From assembly GCF_051487185.1 (NCBI RefSeq), contig NZ_JAHVDK010000002.1, positions 186,001 through 250,000 on the forward strand: 64,000 nt of DNA. The letters are read 5' to 3'. The DNA comes from Inquilinus limosus_F (GTDB lineage: Bacteria > Pseudomonadota > Alphaproteobacteria > DSM-16000 > Inquilinaceae). Shown one piece after another: positions 33,248 through 41,936 of this stretch; position 1 is the first letter of the stretch, and every line of letters starts with the position of its first letter. The notes beneath the pieces are model-generated. The model searched no databases. It had not been told where the DNA came from and saw only the letters and a list, made by a program, of their open reading frames with translations. Both the position numbers and the translations under genes were made by a program.

Positions 33248-35790
33248 GCCTGCGCCCTCTGCGACTGAAACGCTTTCAGCAGCGCCAATTCATGGACGAC
33301 CTGTGCCAGGATTGTGTCCTGCTGCTCGTAGAAGAAGTTGTGCGGGCCGTCGACCATCTGCAGCGTGAAGCGGCCCGTGCTGGCCTCTATCCATGGCACA
33401 AGGTCTTCGATCGTTACCCACCAGTCCTCCCGGCTGCCGATGACCGTGACCGGGCAGTCCAGCGGCGGCCCCTCCGCGAACTCCATCGTCTCGTCCGCCT
33501 CGGCCGATGCCCGAAGCAGATTCAGTGACCGATGCAGGGCGTCGGGATTGTTGAGAATAATGGGCGGCGGTTGCATCAGCCGCAGGGTGTGCTCGAGGAA
33601 ACCCCGGTCGTCGAGCCGGTGGGTCGGGACCGCCGGCTTCGGGCGCCGAGAGGGCGCGTGCTTCGCCGCGAGGATCAGGCTGGCTGGTCCCGGAAGACCT
33701 TTGCGCTGCAGATGGCGGGCGACGGCATAGGCGGTGTGCGCCCCCAGACAGAAGCCGAAGAAGGCGAAGGGGATTCCGGCCTGCCTCGGCGCGAGATCCT
33801 CGAACAGCGCGAGGAGGGGCTCGATACGACGGATCGGCTCCTCCGCGAGGCGGGTCTCCCAGCCCGGCAGCAGGATCGGGCAGACCTCGACATCCTCGCC
33901 GAAATGCCGGAACCAGCGGGCATAGGCGCTGGCGCTGCCGCCGCCATAGGGAAAGCAGAACAGCCGCAGGGCGGGGCCGGGATGGGGCGCCCGGCGCAGC
34001 AGCCAGGGCGTCTCCGGCAGCGCCGTGCCGGTTCCGGTCGCAGCGGCGCCGGGCTGCCAGCGATGGAGCAGGTTGAGCCGGCCTTCGGCGTAGTCGCGCT
34101 GGCACTGGCGGCGCGCCAGCTTGCCGCTGGTGGTCCGGGGCAGAAGGCCGGGGCGGACCAGGGCCAGCGCCGCCAGAGGCACGTCATGGGCCGCGGCGAC
34201 CGCCCGCCGGATCGCGGCGCTGACCTCCACGACATCCACGGCGGTGCCGCGACGCTCGACCTCGGCCACCATGGCCGCTCCCTCCGTCCCGTCGCGGAGC
34301 ACGGGGAAGGCGGCGGCCTGGACCACGGCCGGGTGGCTCGCCTGGGCGGTCCATTCCAGATCCTGCGGCGCGATGTTGCGGCCGGCGATGATGATCAGGT
34401 CCTTGGCCCGGCCGCTGATGAACAGCTCGCCCTCATGGAGGAAGCCGAGATCGCCCGTGCGCAGGAACGTCTTGCCGGGGGCCTGCGGCAGGGCGGCGGC
34501 GAAGGTCTCGCGCGTCGCCTCGTCCTTGCCCCAGTAGCCGGAGGCGATCCCGGGGCCGCTGGCCCAGATCTCGCCGATCCGCCCCTCCGGCACCTCCTGC
34601 CTTTGGCCGTCGACGATGCGGATATCGGTGTCCGGGCTCGGGACGCCGCAGCCGACCAGGCGGCGCGGTGCCGAGGCGGCGGCGGGATCGTGCAGCCGGG
34701 CCTCCCCTTGCTCCAACGCGACCGGGTCGAAGTCCCCGGCAGGCGCTCCCTGGCCCGGCCGGCCGCCGCTGAGAAAGAGCGTCGCCTCCGCCATGCCGTA
34801 ACAAGGATAGAAGCTCGAAGCGCGGAAGCCGTTCGCGGCAAAGCTCCGGCTGAACCGGTCCAGCGTCTCGGCCCGGATCGGCTCGGCACCGCAGAAGGCG
34901 ATGCGCCAGCAGGACAGGTCCAGGCCGCTCCGCAACTCCTCCGGCACCCGCTCGACGCAGTGCTGGTAGGCGAAGCTGGGCCCGCCGCAGATCATCTCGC
35001 CGTAGCGGCGGCCGTAATGGTGTATGGCCCTGAGCCAGCGGATCGGATGCTGCAGGAAGCTCAGGGGCGACATCAGCGCGACCGGATAGCCGGCGTAGAT
35101 CGGCGTCAGGATCCCGGCGATCAGCCCCATATCGTGATAATGCGGCAGCCAGCTGACCCCTGAGCTCTGCACCTCGATCTGGACTGCGGCGCAGATCTGG
35201 CCGAGATTGGTCAGCAGGCCGCTCTGGCGCACCATTACGCCCTTCGGGGCGCCGGTGGTGCCCGAGGTGTATTGCAGGAAGGCCAGGGGATCCCGGTCCG
35301 GATGCGCCTCCAGAAAGGCGTGGCCTTCCGTCTCGGCCAGGCTCTCGCTGTCCAGGATCGTCAGAGGAGAATCCTCCGGCACGGAGAAGCGGGCGACCTG
35401 TGCGCCGGTCAGCAGCAGGACCTGCGCGCCTGCGTCCCTGGCGACCGCCGCCATCCGCACCGGATCGCGCGCATGGGTCGGGGCGAGCGGGACCGCGACC
35501 AGGCCGGCGTAGAGGCAGCCGAAGAACGCCTCGACGAAGGCCAGGCCGGGATCGTGGGCCAGGAGGATCCGGTCGCCGGGGGCGGCCCGCTCCAGCAGCC
35601 GGGCGGCGATGGAACCGGCGCGGCGATCGAGCTGGCTGTAGCTGAGAATCCGGGTTTGCTGCTGCCCGTTGGGATAGCTGAGGAACGAGACGGCGGTCGC
35701 GGTCGGCGTCGACCGCGCGCGTTCTCGCAGAATGTGCTGGAGCCCGGGCCTGCCCACGTCCCGGGCAATGGCGGATGCCGGGCTATCCAT
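33241..35790 (-). CDS. fatty acyl-AMP ligase fused to a thioesterase with a Cys nucleophile
   Basis: An 849-residue two-domain protein. Residues about 1-600 are an ANL-superfamily fatty acyl-AMP ligase: A3 motif YTSGTTGAPKG at 174-184, the FAAL-type SWLPHYHDMGLIAGIL and FYPCYGMAEATLFLSGG, and the catalytic Lys in TTSGKLARR. FAALs load an acyl-adenylate onto an acyl carrier protein. Residues about 615-849 are a type II thioesterase-like alpha/beta hydrolase beginning LRLFCFPYGGGSASAY. Its nucleophile motif reads GFCLGA (Cys681) instead of GxSxG, while the acid (SREDWWVT) and His (DGPHNFFYE) are kept. The ACP gene ends 27 bases upstream. Confidence 0.92.
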   Translation of the reverse strand: MDSPASAIARDVGRPGLQHILRERARSTPTATAVSFLSYPNGQQQTRILSYSQLDRRAGSIAARLLERAAPGDRILLAHDPGLAFVEAFFGCLYAGLVAVPLAPTHARDPVRMAAVARDAGAQVLLLTGAQVARFSVPEDSPLTILDSESLAETEGHAFLEAHPDRDPLAFLQYTSGTTGAPKGVMVRQSGLLTNLGQICAAVQIEVQSSGVSWLPHYHDMGLIAGILTPIYAGYPVALMSPLSFLQHPIRWLRAIHHYGRRYGEMICGGPSFAYQHCVERVPEELRSGLDLSCWRIAFCGAEPIRAETLDRFSRSFAANGFRASSFYPCYGMAEATLFLSGGRPGQGAPAGDFDPVALEQGEARLHDPAAASAPRRLVGCGVPSPDTDIRIVDGQRQEVPEGRIGEIWASGPGIASGYWGKDEATRETFAAALPQAPGKTFLRTGDLGFLHEGELFISGRAKDLIIIAGRNIAPQDLEWTAQASHPAVVQAAAFPVLRDGTEGAAMVAEVERRGTAVDVVEVSAAIRRAVAAAHDVPLAALALVRPGLLPRTTSGKLARRQCQRDYAEGRLNLLHRWQPGAAATGTGTALPETPWLLRRAPHPGPALRLFCFPYGGGSASAYARWFRHFGEDVEVCPILLPGWETRLAEEPIRRIEPLLALFEDLAPRQAGIPFAFFGFCLGAHTAYAVARHLQRKGLPGPASLILAAKHAPSRRPKPAVPTHRLDDRGFLEHTLRLMQPPPIILNNPDALHRSLNLLRASAEADETMEFAEGPPLDCPVTVIGSREDWWVTIEDLVPWIEASTGRFTLQMVDGPHNFFYEQQDTILAQVVHELALLKAFQSQRAQAC

Positions 35791-35817
35791 CTCCGTTCTC
35801 CCCCGTGCCCGGCGGCC

Positions 35818-36069
35818 TCACGTCTCCTGCCCCAGGTGCTGCGCCAGCCGGCGGATGGTCGGGAATTCCCACAGCAGCGCCGGGTCGATCGGGCGCCCCA
35901 GATGCTTCTCCAGATCCGCCGTCAGCGTCATGGCCTGGCTCGAGGACACGCCGAGATAGACCAGCTGCTCGTCGACATCGATGCCGTGGGCGGGAAGCTT
36001 CAGGAGGCGGGCGACATAGTCGACGAGCCATCGCTGGATCGAATCCATGGTCGTGGTCGTATCCCTCAT
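35818..36069 (-). CDS. acyl carrier protein
   Basis: An 83-residue carrier protein. The attachment site reads LGVSSSQAMTL; Ser43 occupies the position of the Ser in the usual GxDSL motif, but the Asp before it and the Leu after it are both Ser. FAAL-partner carrier proteins often have such SS variants. The C-terminal LLWEFPTIRRLAQHLG is a typical ACP helix. ATG 36069 has an AGGAG ribosome binding site; the frame is open to 36132. It is the first gene of the cassette, 27 bases upstream of the ligase, and should carry the loaded acyl group. Confidence 0.85.
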   Translation of the reverse strand: MRDTTTTMDSIQRWLVDYVARLLKLPAHGIDVDEQLVYLGVSSSQAMTLTADLEKHLGRPIDPALLWEFPTIRRLAQHLGQET

Positions 36070-36271
36070 CAGAAAATCTCCTCTTGGACTCCGACGATCG
36101 TCCCCGGCGCCATCCCCCCAGGCTCTTTTCATCGATCTGTAGGAATTAAGGCACAGGTCGGGGGCGGCATCAATGAAAAGCAGGTGAAGAGAAGGCAGTA
36201 ATCTGAATAAAATTTTCTTTATTACTTAGCGCAATCTTATCAAAATTCGATGATCAACAATAGCGGGCAGA

Positions 36272-37540
36272 TCAGGCGTCCACCTCCCGTGGCAGCGTCA
36301 CGGTCTGGATTAGTCCGCCTTCGGGCCGGTTGGCGATCTCGATGCGGCCGCCGGTGCGGTCGATGATCTCCTTGGCGATGGCGAGGCCGAGGCCGGCGCC
36401 CGGCACGGTCTGGCGCCGGGCCGGGTCGACCCGGAAGAAGGGCTCGAACACCCGGGCCAGCAGCTCCGGCGGGATGCCGGGGCCGCGGTCGGTGATGGTG
36501 ATCCGGGCCTCGCCCTCGGCGGCGTCCAGCACCACCTCCGCTCCCTGGCCGTGTGTGGCGGCATTGATCACCAGGTTGCGCAGCGCCCGCTTCAGCGCCA
36601 GCGGCCCGGCCTTGATCGACACCGGCTCGGCCCGGACCAGCGTCACCGGCAGCGCCTGCTCGGCCAGCTCGGTGCAGACCGTCTCGACCAGCCGGTCGAG
36701 GCGCAGACGCTCCGCGTCGCCGCCTTCGACCTCCTCGCGCACCAGCCGGATGGCGCTGTCGGCGATGCGGTCGAGCTCGTCGAGATCCCTCAGCCAGGGC
36801 TCGCGCTCCTCGTCCGGCAGGAACTCGGCGCGCAGCCGCATCCGTGTCATCGGCGTCCGCAGGTCGTGCCCAGCGGCGGCGACGAGGCGCATCCGGCTCT
36901 CCATCGCCACGCGCAGCCGGGCCGACAGGCGGTTCAGCGCCCGCGCGGTGGTCTTCATCTCGGCCGGGCCGGTCTCCGGCAGCTCCGGCAGCGCGCCGTC
37001 CGGGCCGATCCGGGCGATGGTGGCCTCCAGCAGCGCCAGCGGGCGGATCAGCGTGCCGGCGGCGATCACCGCGATGCCGATCGCCCCCAGCACCAGCAGC
37101 AGCATCCAGCCGGCGAAGGCCAAAGGCACGCCCTGCGGCACCGGCAGGTCGGGCATCGGCAGCCACAACCAGCGCTGCGGGTCGATCTGCACCGACAGGA
37201 TCGACTGCCCGTCCCGGCCATTGTGGGTCACCCGCACCGGCAGGGCGGGGCCGGTCGAGCGCATGGCGTTCTCGAGGAGTTCGCTTCCGCGCGGGTCCGG
37301 CTCCCCGGCCGCCGGCATCGGATGCAGCTCGAAATCGGCCACCCGCCCGGGGTTGCCGACCGGCCCGATGCCGTTCTCGACCAGGTCGGCGATCAGGCGG
37401 ATCTGGCGGGCGAAGGGATCGACGGTGCGGGCCGGCGACGGCTCGCGCAGCAGCAGCAGGGCAACGAAGCTGGCGATGCCGACCACGGTGATGATCGCGA
37501 TCACCAGCAGCAGGATGATGCGGGCGCGCAGCGTGGTCAC
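36272..37540 (-). CDS. sensor histidine kinase of the OmpR-partner class
   Basis: A 422-residue membrane kinase. Membrane segments lie at about residues 8-31 and 140-163, enclosing a periplasmic sensor loop of about 108 residues. A HAMP linker (RPLALLEATIARIG) follows, then the phosphoacceptor His225 in AAGHDLRTPMTRM. The ATPase domain has NLVINAATHG, DRGPGIPPELLARVF and GAGLGLAIAKEI. The ATG overlaps the response regulator stop (ATGA). It could control the RND pump and Spy-like gene, the ligase/P450 cassette, or both. Confidence 0.92.
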   Translation of the reverse strand: MTTLRARIILLLVIAIITVVGIASFVALLLLREPSPARTVDPFARQIRLIADLVENGIGPVGNPGRVADFELHPMPAAGEPDPRGSELLENAMRSTGPALPVRVTHNGRDGQSILSVQIDPQRWLWLPMPDLPVPQGVPLAFAGWMLLLVLGAIGIAVIAAGTLIRPLALLEATIARIGPDGALPELPETGPAEMKTTARALNRLSARLRVAMESRMRLVAAAGHDLRTPMTRMRLRAEFLPDEEREPWLRDLDELDRIADSAIRLVREEVEGGDAERLRLDRLVETVCTELAEQALPVTLVRAEPVSIKAGPLALKRALRNLVINAATHGQGAEVVLDAAEGEARITITDRGPGIPPELLARVFEPFFRVDPARRQTVPGAGLGLAIAKEIIDRTGGRIEIANRPEGGLIQTVTLPREVDA

Positions 37541-38265
37541 GCCGGATCCCTCACCTGCTCGACCGCGGCGGCGAGCTGATAGCCGCCGTTGCGCACCGTC
37601 TTGAAGATCTGGAACCGGCCGCCGTCGCCCAGTTTACGGCGCAGCCGGCTGACCAGCACGTCGATCGACCGGTCCAGCGGCTCCGCTTCGCGGCCCTGGG
37701 TCAGGTCCAGCAGCTGGTCGCGTGACAGCACCCGGCCCGGCCGGTCCAGGAAGGCCAGCAGCAGCTCGAACTCGGCGCCGGTCAGGATCACCTCCTCCCC
37801 GGCCTCGTCATGGACGCGCCGGGTGGCGGGGTCGGCGACGAAGCCGGCGAAGCGGTAGCGGCCGGTGGGCGGCGCCTCATCCGGCACCACCGCGGTCCGG
37901 CGCAGCACGGCGCGGATCCGCGCCACCAGCTCGCGCGGGTTGAACGGCTTGCCGAGATAGTCGTCGGCGCCGATCTCCAGCCCGATGATGCGGTCGACAT
38001 CCTCCTTCAGCGCGGTCAGCAGGATCACCGGCAGATGCGGCCGGCGCCGGCTCAGCTCGCGGCAGATCTCGAGGCCCGAGCCGTCGGGCAGCATGACGTC
38101 GAGCACCAGCAGGTCGATCCGGCCGCCGGCCAGCCGCTCCTCGCATTCGCGACGGTCGGCGGCCAGGCTGACCCGGAAGTTCTGGCCGTCGAGATAGCGG
38201 CCGAGCAGACGCCGGATCTCGGGATCGTCGTCGACGACAAGGATATGAGGGGATGTTTGCATCAA
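37537..38265 (-). CDS. OmpR family response regulator
   Basis: A 242-residue two-domain regulator. The receiver domain has the acidic pocket VDDDPE near residue 11-16, the phosphoacceptor Asp56 in LLVLDVMLPDGSG, and the Lys at the end of GADDYLGKPFN. The C-terminal winged helix is OmpR-like and includes PLDRSIDVLVSRLRRKLGD. It is co-transcribed with the kinase and divergent from the Spy-like gene, with a 21-base perfect palindrome in the gap that is a candidate binding site. Confidence 0.93.
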   Translation of the reverse strand: MMQTSPHILVVDDDPEIRRLLGRYLDGQNFRVSLAADRRECEERLAGGRIDLLVLDVMLPDGSGLEICRELSRRRPHLPVILLTALKEDVDRIIGLEIGADDYLGKPFNPRELVARIRAVLRRTAVVPDEAPPTGRYRFAGFVADPATRRVHDEAGEEVILTGAEFELLLAFLDRPGRVLSRDQLLDLTQGREAEPLDRSIDVLVSRLRRKLGDGGRFQIFKTVRNGGYQLAAAVEQVRDPA

Positions 38266-38344
38266 GGGCGGCGGAGGTCGAAGATGTGATTGCGATCTTT
38301 ACGGCGCGGACGAAGGGGCGCGACGGGCTTTCTGCAACGGAATG

Positions 38345-38365
38345 TTGCCGGCCGTCGGCCGGCAA
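38345..38365. promoter_or_regulatory. perfect palindrome between the two-component system and the spy-like gene
   Basis: Nine-base arms TTGCCGGCC (38345-38353) and GGCCGGCAA (38357-38365) around GTC, located in the divergent promoter region 80 bases upstream of the response regulator start and 111 bases upstream of the Spy-like start. OmpR-class regulators usually bind direct repeats, so this could instead be a hairpin in the Spy-like leader. Confidence 0.45.
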
Positions 38366-38475
38366 TGTTGAGAAACCAATTTCCTCCGCCGGTCCACATT
38401 CGGCAACAGGTCGACGAAAGGTGGAAACACGCCGCGCCTAGTTTCGCCGCAGCCACAGCAACAGCGAGGCTGCAG

Positions 38476-39165
38476 ATGAGATCCACAGTCGCCATCATCA
38501 GCGTTGCGGCGGCCGGCGTGATCGGCCTGACCGTCGGCACGGTCATGAGCCCGGGCGGCACGGCCCTGGCAGATCCCGGCAATGCCGATACGGTCTACGC
38601 CCAGGCGCCGGGTGCGACGCCGACGGGGCCCGGCGGTCCTGGCGGTCCCGGCCCGATGAAACCCGGGATGCGGCAGGGCATGCCCGGGATGGAGCGCGGC
38701 ATGCCGGGAATGCGGCACGGCATGGGCCCCATGATGGAGCGTGGCATGGGCCCCGGCCGGCACCATCGGCCGGACTTCAAGCTGAAGCTGGCGCGCGACC
38801 TGGCCGGGATCGAGACCATGATCGGCATCCGCAGCGACCAGCTCGACGCCTGGCGGGACTTCACCAGCACCCTCCTGGCCCTGATCGGGCCGCCGATGCC
38901 GCCGGCCGCCGGCGCCGACGACGCCCCGGATGCCTTCGCCCTGCCCGAGCGTCTGGCCGACGCCGCCATCGCCAAGGCCGAGACGGCGCAGCGGCTGAAG
39001 GCGGCGATCGAGACTCTGCGCCAGAAGCTGACGCCGGAGCAGACGACCCTGCTGCAGGATGCCGTGCGGCGCCTGATGCCGCCGCGTCACCACCCCCCTG
39101 GTCCCGGTCCGCAGGACCAGCGCTCCGCCCCTGAGGCCGAGCGCCCGGCGCCCGACGCCGGCTGA
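38476..39165 (+). CDS. periplasmic Spy/CpxP-like protein with Met-Gly-rich segment
   Basis: A 229-residue exported protein. The N-terminal segment IISVAAAGVIGLTVGTV is a signal peptide or anchor. Residues about 55-100 are Gly-, Met-, Pro- and His-rich (MPGMERGMPGM-type repeats), a composition seen in copper- or metal-binding periplasmic proteins. The C-terminal half resembles LTxxQ-family chaperones: DLAGIETMIGIRSDQLDAWRDF and LRQKLTPEQTTLLQDAV. ATG 38476 follows a GAGGC ribosome binding site. Divergent from a two-component system and followed by an RND pump, it is probably part of an envelope-stress or metal response. Confidence 0.8.
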   Translation: MRSTVAIISVAAAGVIGLTVGTVMSPGGTALADPGNADTVYAQAPGATPTGPGGPGGPGPMKPGMRQGMPGMERGMPGMRHGMGPMMERGMGPGRHHRPDFKLKLARDLAGIETMIGIRSDQLDAWRDFTSTLLALIGPPMPPAAGADDAPDAFALPERLADAAIAKAETAQRLKAAIETLRQKLTPEQTTLLQDAVRRLMPPRHHPPGPGPQDQRSAPEAERPAPDAG

Positions 39166-39175
39166 CGGACCGGTC

Positions 39176-39212
39176 GGGCCGGCCCGGTTCTCCCCCACGT
39201 CCGGGCCGGCCC
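39176..39212 (+). terminator. strong hairpin after the spy-like gene
   Basis: Twelve-base perfect arms GGGCCGGCCCGG (39176-39187) and CCGGGCCGGCCC (39201-39212) with a 13-base loop, 11 bases after the stop codon. It is followed by GATGGTTTCTCT, a weak T-rich tail. The stem should terminate or attenuate transcription before the RND operon. Confidence 0.6.
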
Positions 39213-39251
39213 GATGGTTTCTCTGCTCATTTCCCAACACTGCCGGTCATC

Positions 39252-40775
39252 GTGAAGAACCAACTCCTGCGGGGCGTCGCGCCGCTGCCCGTCATGACTG
39301 CGGCTGCCCTGATCCTGGCGGGCTGCGCGGTCGGCCCCGATTTCAAGCGTCCGGACGCGCCGGGCGTCGGCCAGTACACGCCCGGGACACCGCTGGCACA
39401 GACCGCCTCGGCCGACGTCTCGGGCGGGGTGGCGCAGACCATCCGCAACGGCCGCGACATCCCGGGCGACTGGTGGCGGGTGTTCCGCTCCGACACGCTG
39501 AACCGGCTGGTGGCCGAGGCGCTGAAGGCCAATCCCGACATCCAGTCGGCCCAGGCCGCGCTGCGCCAGGCGCAGGAGAATGTCGCAGCTGAGCAGGGCT
39601 TCCTACTCCCGACGATCAGCGCCAGCGGCAGCGGGGAGAGGGCGCAGAGCAACACCACCGTCTCGACCGGGACCGGGTCGCGGACCGTGACGTCGGTCTA
39701 CAACCTCTACAACGCGTCGGTCGACGTCTCCTACGACCTCGACGTGTTCGGCGGCACCCGGCGCAACATCGAATCGCTACAGGCCACGGCCGACTACCAG
39801 CGCTTCCAGCTCGAGGCCAGCTATCTGACCATCAGCAGCAACGTGGTGACCGCGGCGATCCAGGAGGCCTCGCTCCGGGCCCAGATCGCGGCGACCGAGG
39901 AGATCATCAGGACCGAGCGCGCCTATCTCGCGATCCTGCAGCAGCAATTCACGCTTGGCGGCATCTCGCAGGCCGATGTGGCGGCGCAGCAGGCCACGGT
40001 GGCGCAGGACGAGGCGCTGCTGCCGCCGCTGCAGAAGCAGCTGGCGCAGCAGCGCAACCAGCTGGCCGTCTATCTCGGCCGCTTCCCCAGCGAGATCTCC
40101 GGCGATGATTTCGAGCTGTCCTCGCTGACCCTGCCGGCCGACCTGCCGCTCAGCCTGCCGGCCAGGCTGGTGGAGCAGCGGCCGGACATCCGCTCCTCCG
40201 AGGCGCAGCTGCACGCGGCCAGCGCCAAGATCGGCGTCGCCGTGGCCAACATGCTGCCGCAGATCACGCTCAGCGCCAGCTACGGCAGCGGCGCCAACAG
40301 CTTCGGCGACCTGTTCTCGCCCGGCACGGTGGCCTGGAACCTGGCCGGCAGCATCGTCCAGACGATCTTCGACGGCGGCACGCTGCTGCACGACAAGCGC
40401 GCCGCCGAGGCCGGCTTCGACCAGGCGGCGGCGCAGTACCGCAGCACCGTGCTGTCGGCCTTCCAGGACGTGGCCGATGCGCTGCACGCGATCCAGTACG
40501 ACGCCGACACGCTGAAGGCGCAGCTGGCGGCGGAGCGGGCGGCCCAGCGCAGCCTCGACATCGCGCGCAGCCAGTACCAGGCCGGCGCCACCACCTACAC
40601 CACCGTCCTGACCGCCCAGACCAACCTGCTGAACGCCCGGCTCAGCCGCATCCAGGCGCAGGCGGCGCGAATGAGCGACACCGCGGCACTGTACCAGGCG
40701 CTCGGCGGCGGCTGGTGGAACCGCACCGACGTGGTCGCGGCGAAGTTCCAGCCGACCCCCAGCCTGCCCAACTGA
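39252..40775 (+). CDS. RND efflux outer-membrane lipoprotein (OprM/NodT family)
   Basis: A 507-residue outer-membrane channel of the TolC superfamily. A lipoprotein signal is seen, with lipobox LAGC and lipidated Cys25, followed by AVGPDFKRPDAP as in the NodT family. Two structural repeats are visible, with helical hairpins EALKANPDIQSAQAALRQAQ and its later counterpart, and LSLPARLVEQRPDIRSSEAQ. It starts with GTG 39252. The adaptor gene begins 11 bases after its stop, making an OMF-MFP-RND operon. Confidence 0.92.
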   Translation: MKNQLLRGVAPLPVMTAAALILAGCAVGPDFKRPDAPGVGQYTPGTPLAQTASADVSGGVAQTIRNGRDIPGDWWRVFRSDTLNRLVAEALKANPDIQSAQAALRQAQENVAAEQGFLLPTISASGSGERAQSNTTVSTGTGSRTVTSVYNLYNASVDVSYDLDVFGGTRRNIESLQATADYQRFQLEASYLTISSNVVTAAIQEASLRAQIAATEEIIRTERAYLAILQQQFTLGGISQADVAAQQATVAQDEALLPPLQKQLAQQRNQLAVYLGRFPSEISGDDFELSSLTLPADLPLSLPARLVEQRPDIRSSEAQLHAASAKIGVAVANMLPQITLSASYGSGANSFGDLFSPGTVAWNLAGSIVQTIFDGGTLLHDKRAAEAGFDQAAAQYRSTVLSAFQDVADALHAIQYDADTLKAQLAAERAAQRSLDIARSQYQAGATTYTTVLTAQTNLLNARLSRIQAQAARMSDTAALYQALGGGWWNRTDVVAAKFQPTPSLPN

Positions 40776-40786
40776 CGGACGACTTC

Positions 40787-41926
40787 ATGGCCAAGAGCAG
40801 AACGGCTTCGCTGATCACCCGCATGGTGATCATGCTGATCGCGATCGGCGTGATCCTGGGCGGGATCTTCGGGTTCCAGGCCTTCAAGAGCAAGATGATC
40901 GCGCAGGCGATCGCCGCCCGCAGCAACCCGCCCCAGACCGTCTCCACCACCACGGCGACGGCATCCGAGTGGCAGGAGCGGCTGGAGGCGGTGGGCAGCT
41001 TCCGGGCGGTGAACGGCGCGTCGCTGTCCGCCGAGGTCTCGGGCATCGTCGAGGCGATCAGCTTCACCGACGGCCAGGAGGTCGCGGCCGGCACCCCGCT
41101 GCTGCAGCTGCGCGCCGAGGAGGATCTGGCGACGCTGCGGCAGTACCAGGCGGCGGCGGAGAATGCGCAGGTCACCTATGACCGCGACCTGCGCCAGCTC
41201 AAGGCCCAGGGCGTCAGCCAGGCCACGGTCGACAGCGACCTCGCCACCCTGAAGCAGGCCCAGGCCCAGGTCGCGGCGCAGCAGGCGCTGATCGACAAGA
41301 AGACGGTCAGGGCGCCCTTCGCCGGCCGGCTCGGCGTGCGCCAGGTGGATCTCGGCCAGTATCTCAGCGCGGGGACGGAGATCGTCACCCTGCAGTCGCT
41401 GGACCCGATCCTGTTCGACTTCACCCTGCCGCAGCAGGCCCTGGCCAGGCTCAAGGTCGGGCAGGCGGTGACGGCGACGGTCGACGCTTATCCCAACCGC
41501 GGCTTCGACGGGAAGATCACCGCGATCAGCCCGCTGGTCGACAGCTCCACCCGCAGCCTGACGGTCCGGGCCAGCTTCGCCAACCCGGACCGCCTGCTGG
41601 CGCCCGGCATGTTCGCCAAGGCCGCGGTCACGGTCGGGCAACCGCAGCGCTACGTCACCTTGCCGGCGACGGCGATCGTCTCGAACCCCTATGGCGACAT
41701 CGCCTATGTCGTCTCCGGCACCGCGCCGGACCTGACCGTGCAGCAGATCTTCGTCACCACCGCCGGCAGCCGCGGCGACCAGGTCGCGGTGGCCAAGGGG
41801 GTGGAGGAGGGCGCCACCGTCGTCACTTCCGGCCAGCTCAAGCTGCAGAACGGCTCGCCGGTCACGATCAACAACGCGGTGACCCCGCCGAGCGACCCGA
41901 ACCCGTCCGTCGCGGACCCGAGCTGA
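40787..41926 (+). CDS. RND efflux periplasmic adaptor (HlyD/MFP family)
   Basis: A 379-residue membrane fusion protein with one N-terminal transmembrane segment (about residues 8-31). It contains the lipoyl-like half motifs SGIVEAISFTDGQEVAAGTP and VRAPFAGRLGVRQVDLGQYL, with a coiled-coil hairpin between them. ATG 40787 is used; the frame is open further upstream over the previous gene. It bridges the inner-membrane RND pump and the outer-membrane lipoprotein, both encoded in the same operon. Confidence 0.92.
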   Translation: MAKSRTASLITRMVIMLIAIGVILGGIFGFQAFKSKMIAQAIAARSNPPQTVSTTTATASEWQERLEAVGSFRAVNGASLSAEVSGIVEAISFTDGQEVAAGTPLLQLRAEEDLATLRQYQAAAENAQVTYDRDLRQLKAQGVSQATVDSDLATLKQAQAQVAAQQALIDKKTVRAPFAGRLGVRQVDLGQYLSAGTEIVTLQSLDPILFDFTLPQQALARLKVGQAVTATVDAYPNRGFDGKITAISPLVDSSTRSLTVRASFANPDRLLAPGMFAKAAVTVGQPQRYVTLPATAIVSNPYGDIAYVVSGTAPDLTVQQIFVTTAGSRGDQVAVAKGVEEGATVVTSGQLKLQNGSPVTINNAVTPPSDPNPSVADPS

Positions 41927-41936
41927 GGGCGGCGCC

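Noticed and set aside
38650..38760. Repeat block resembling a tandem array
   Set aside because: These are Met/Gly-rich coding repeats in the Spy-like protein, without equal spacers.
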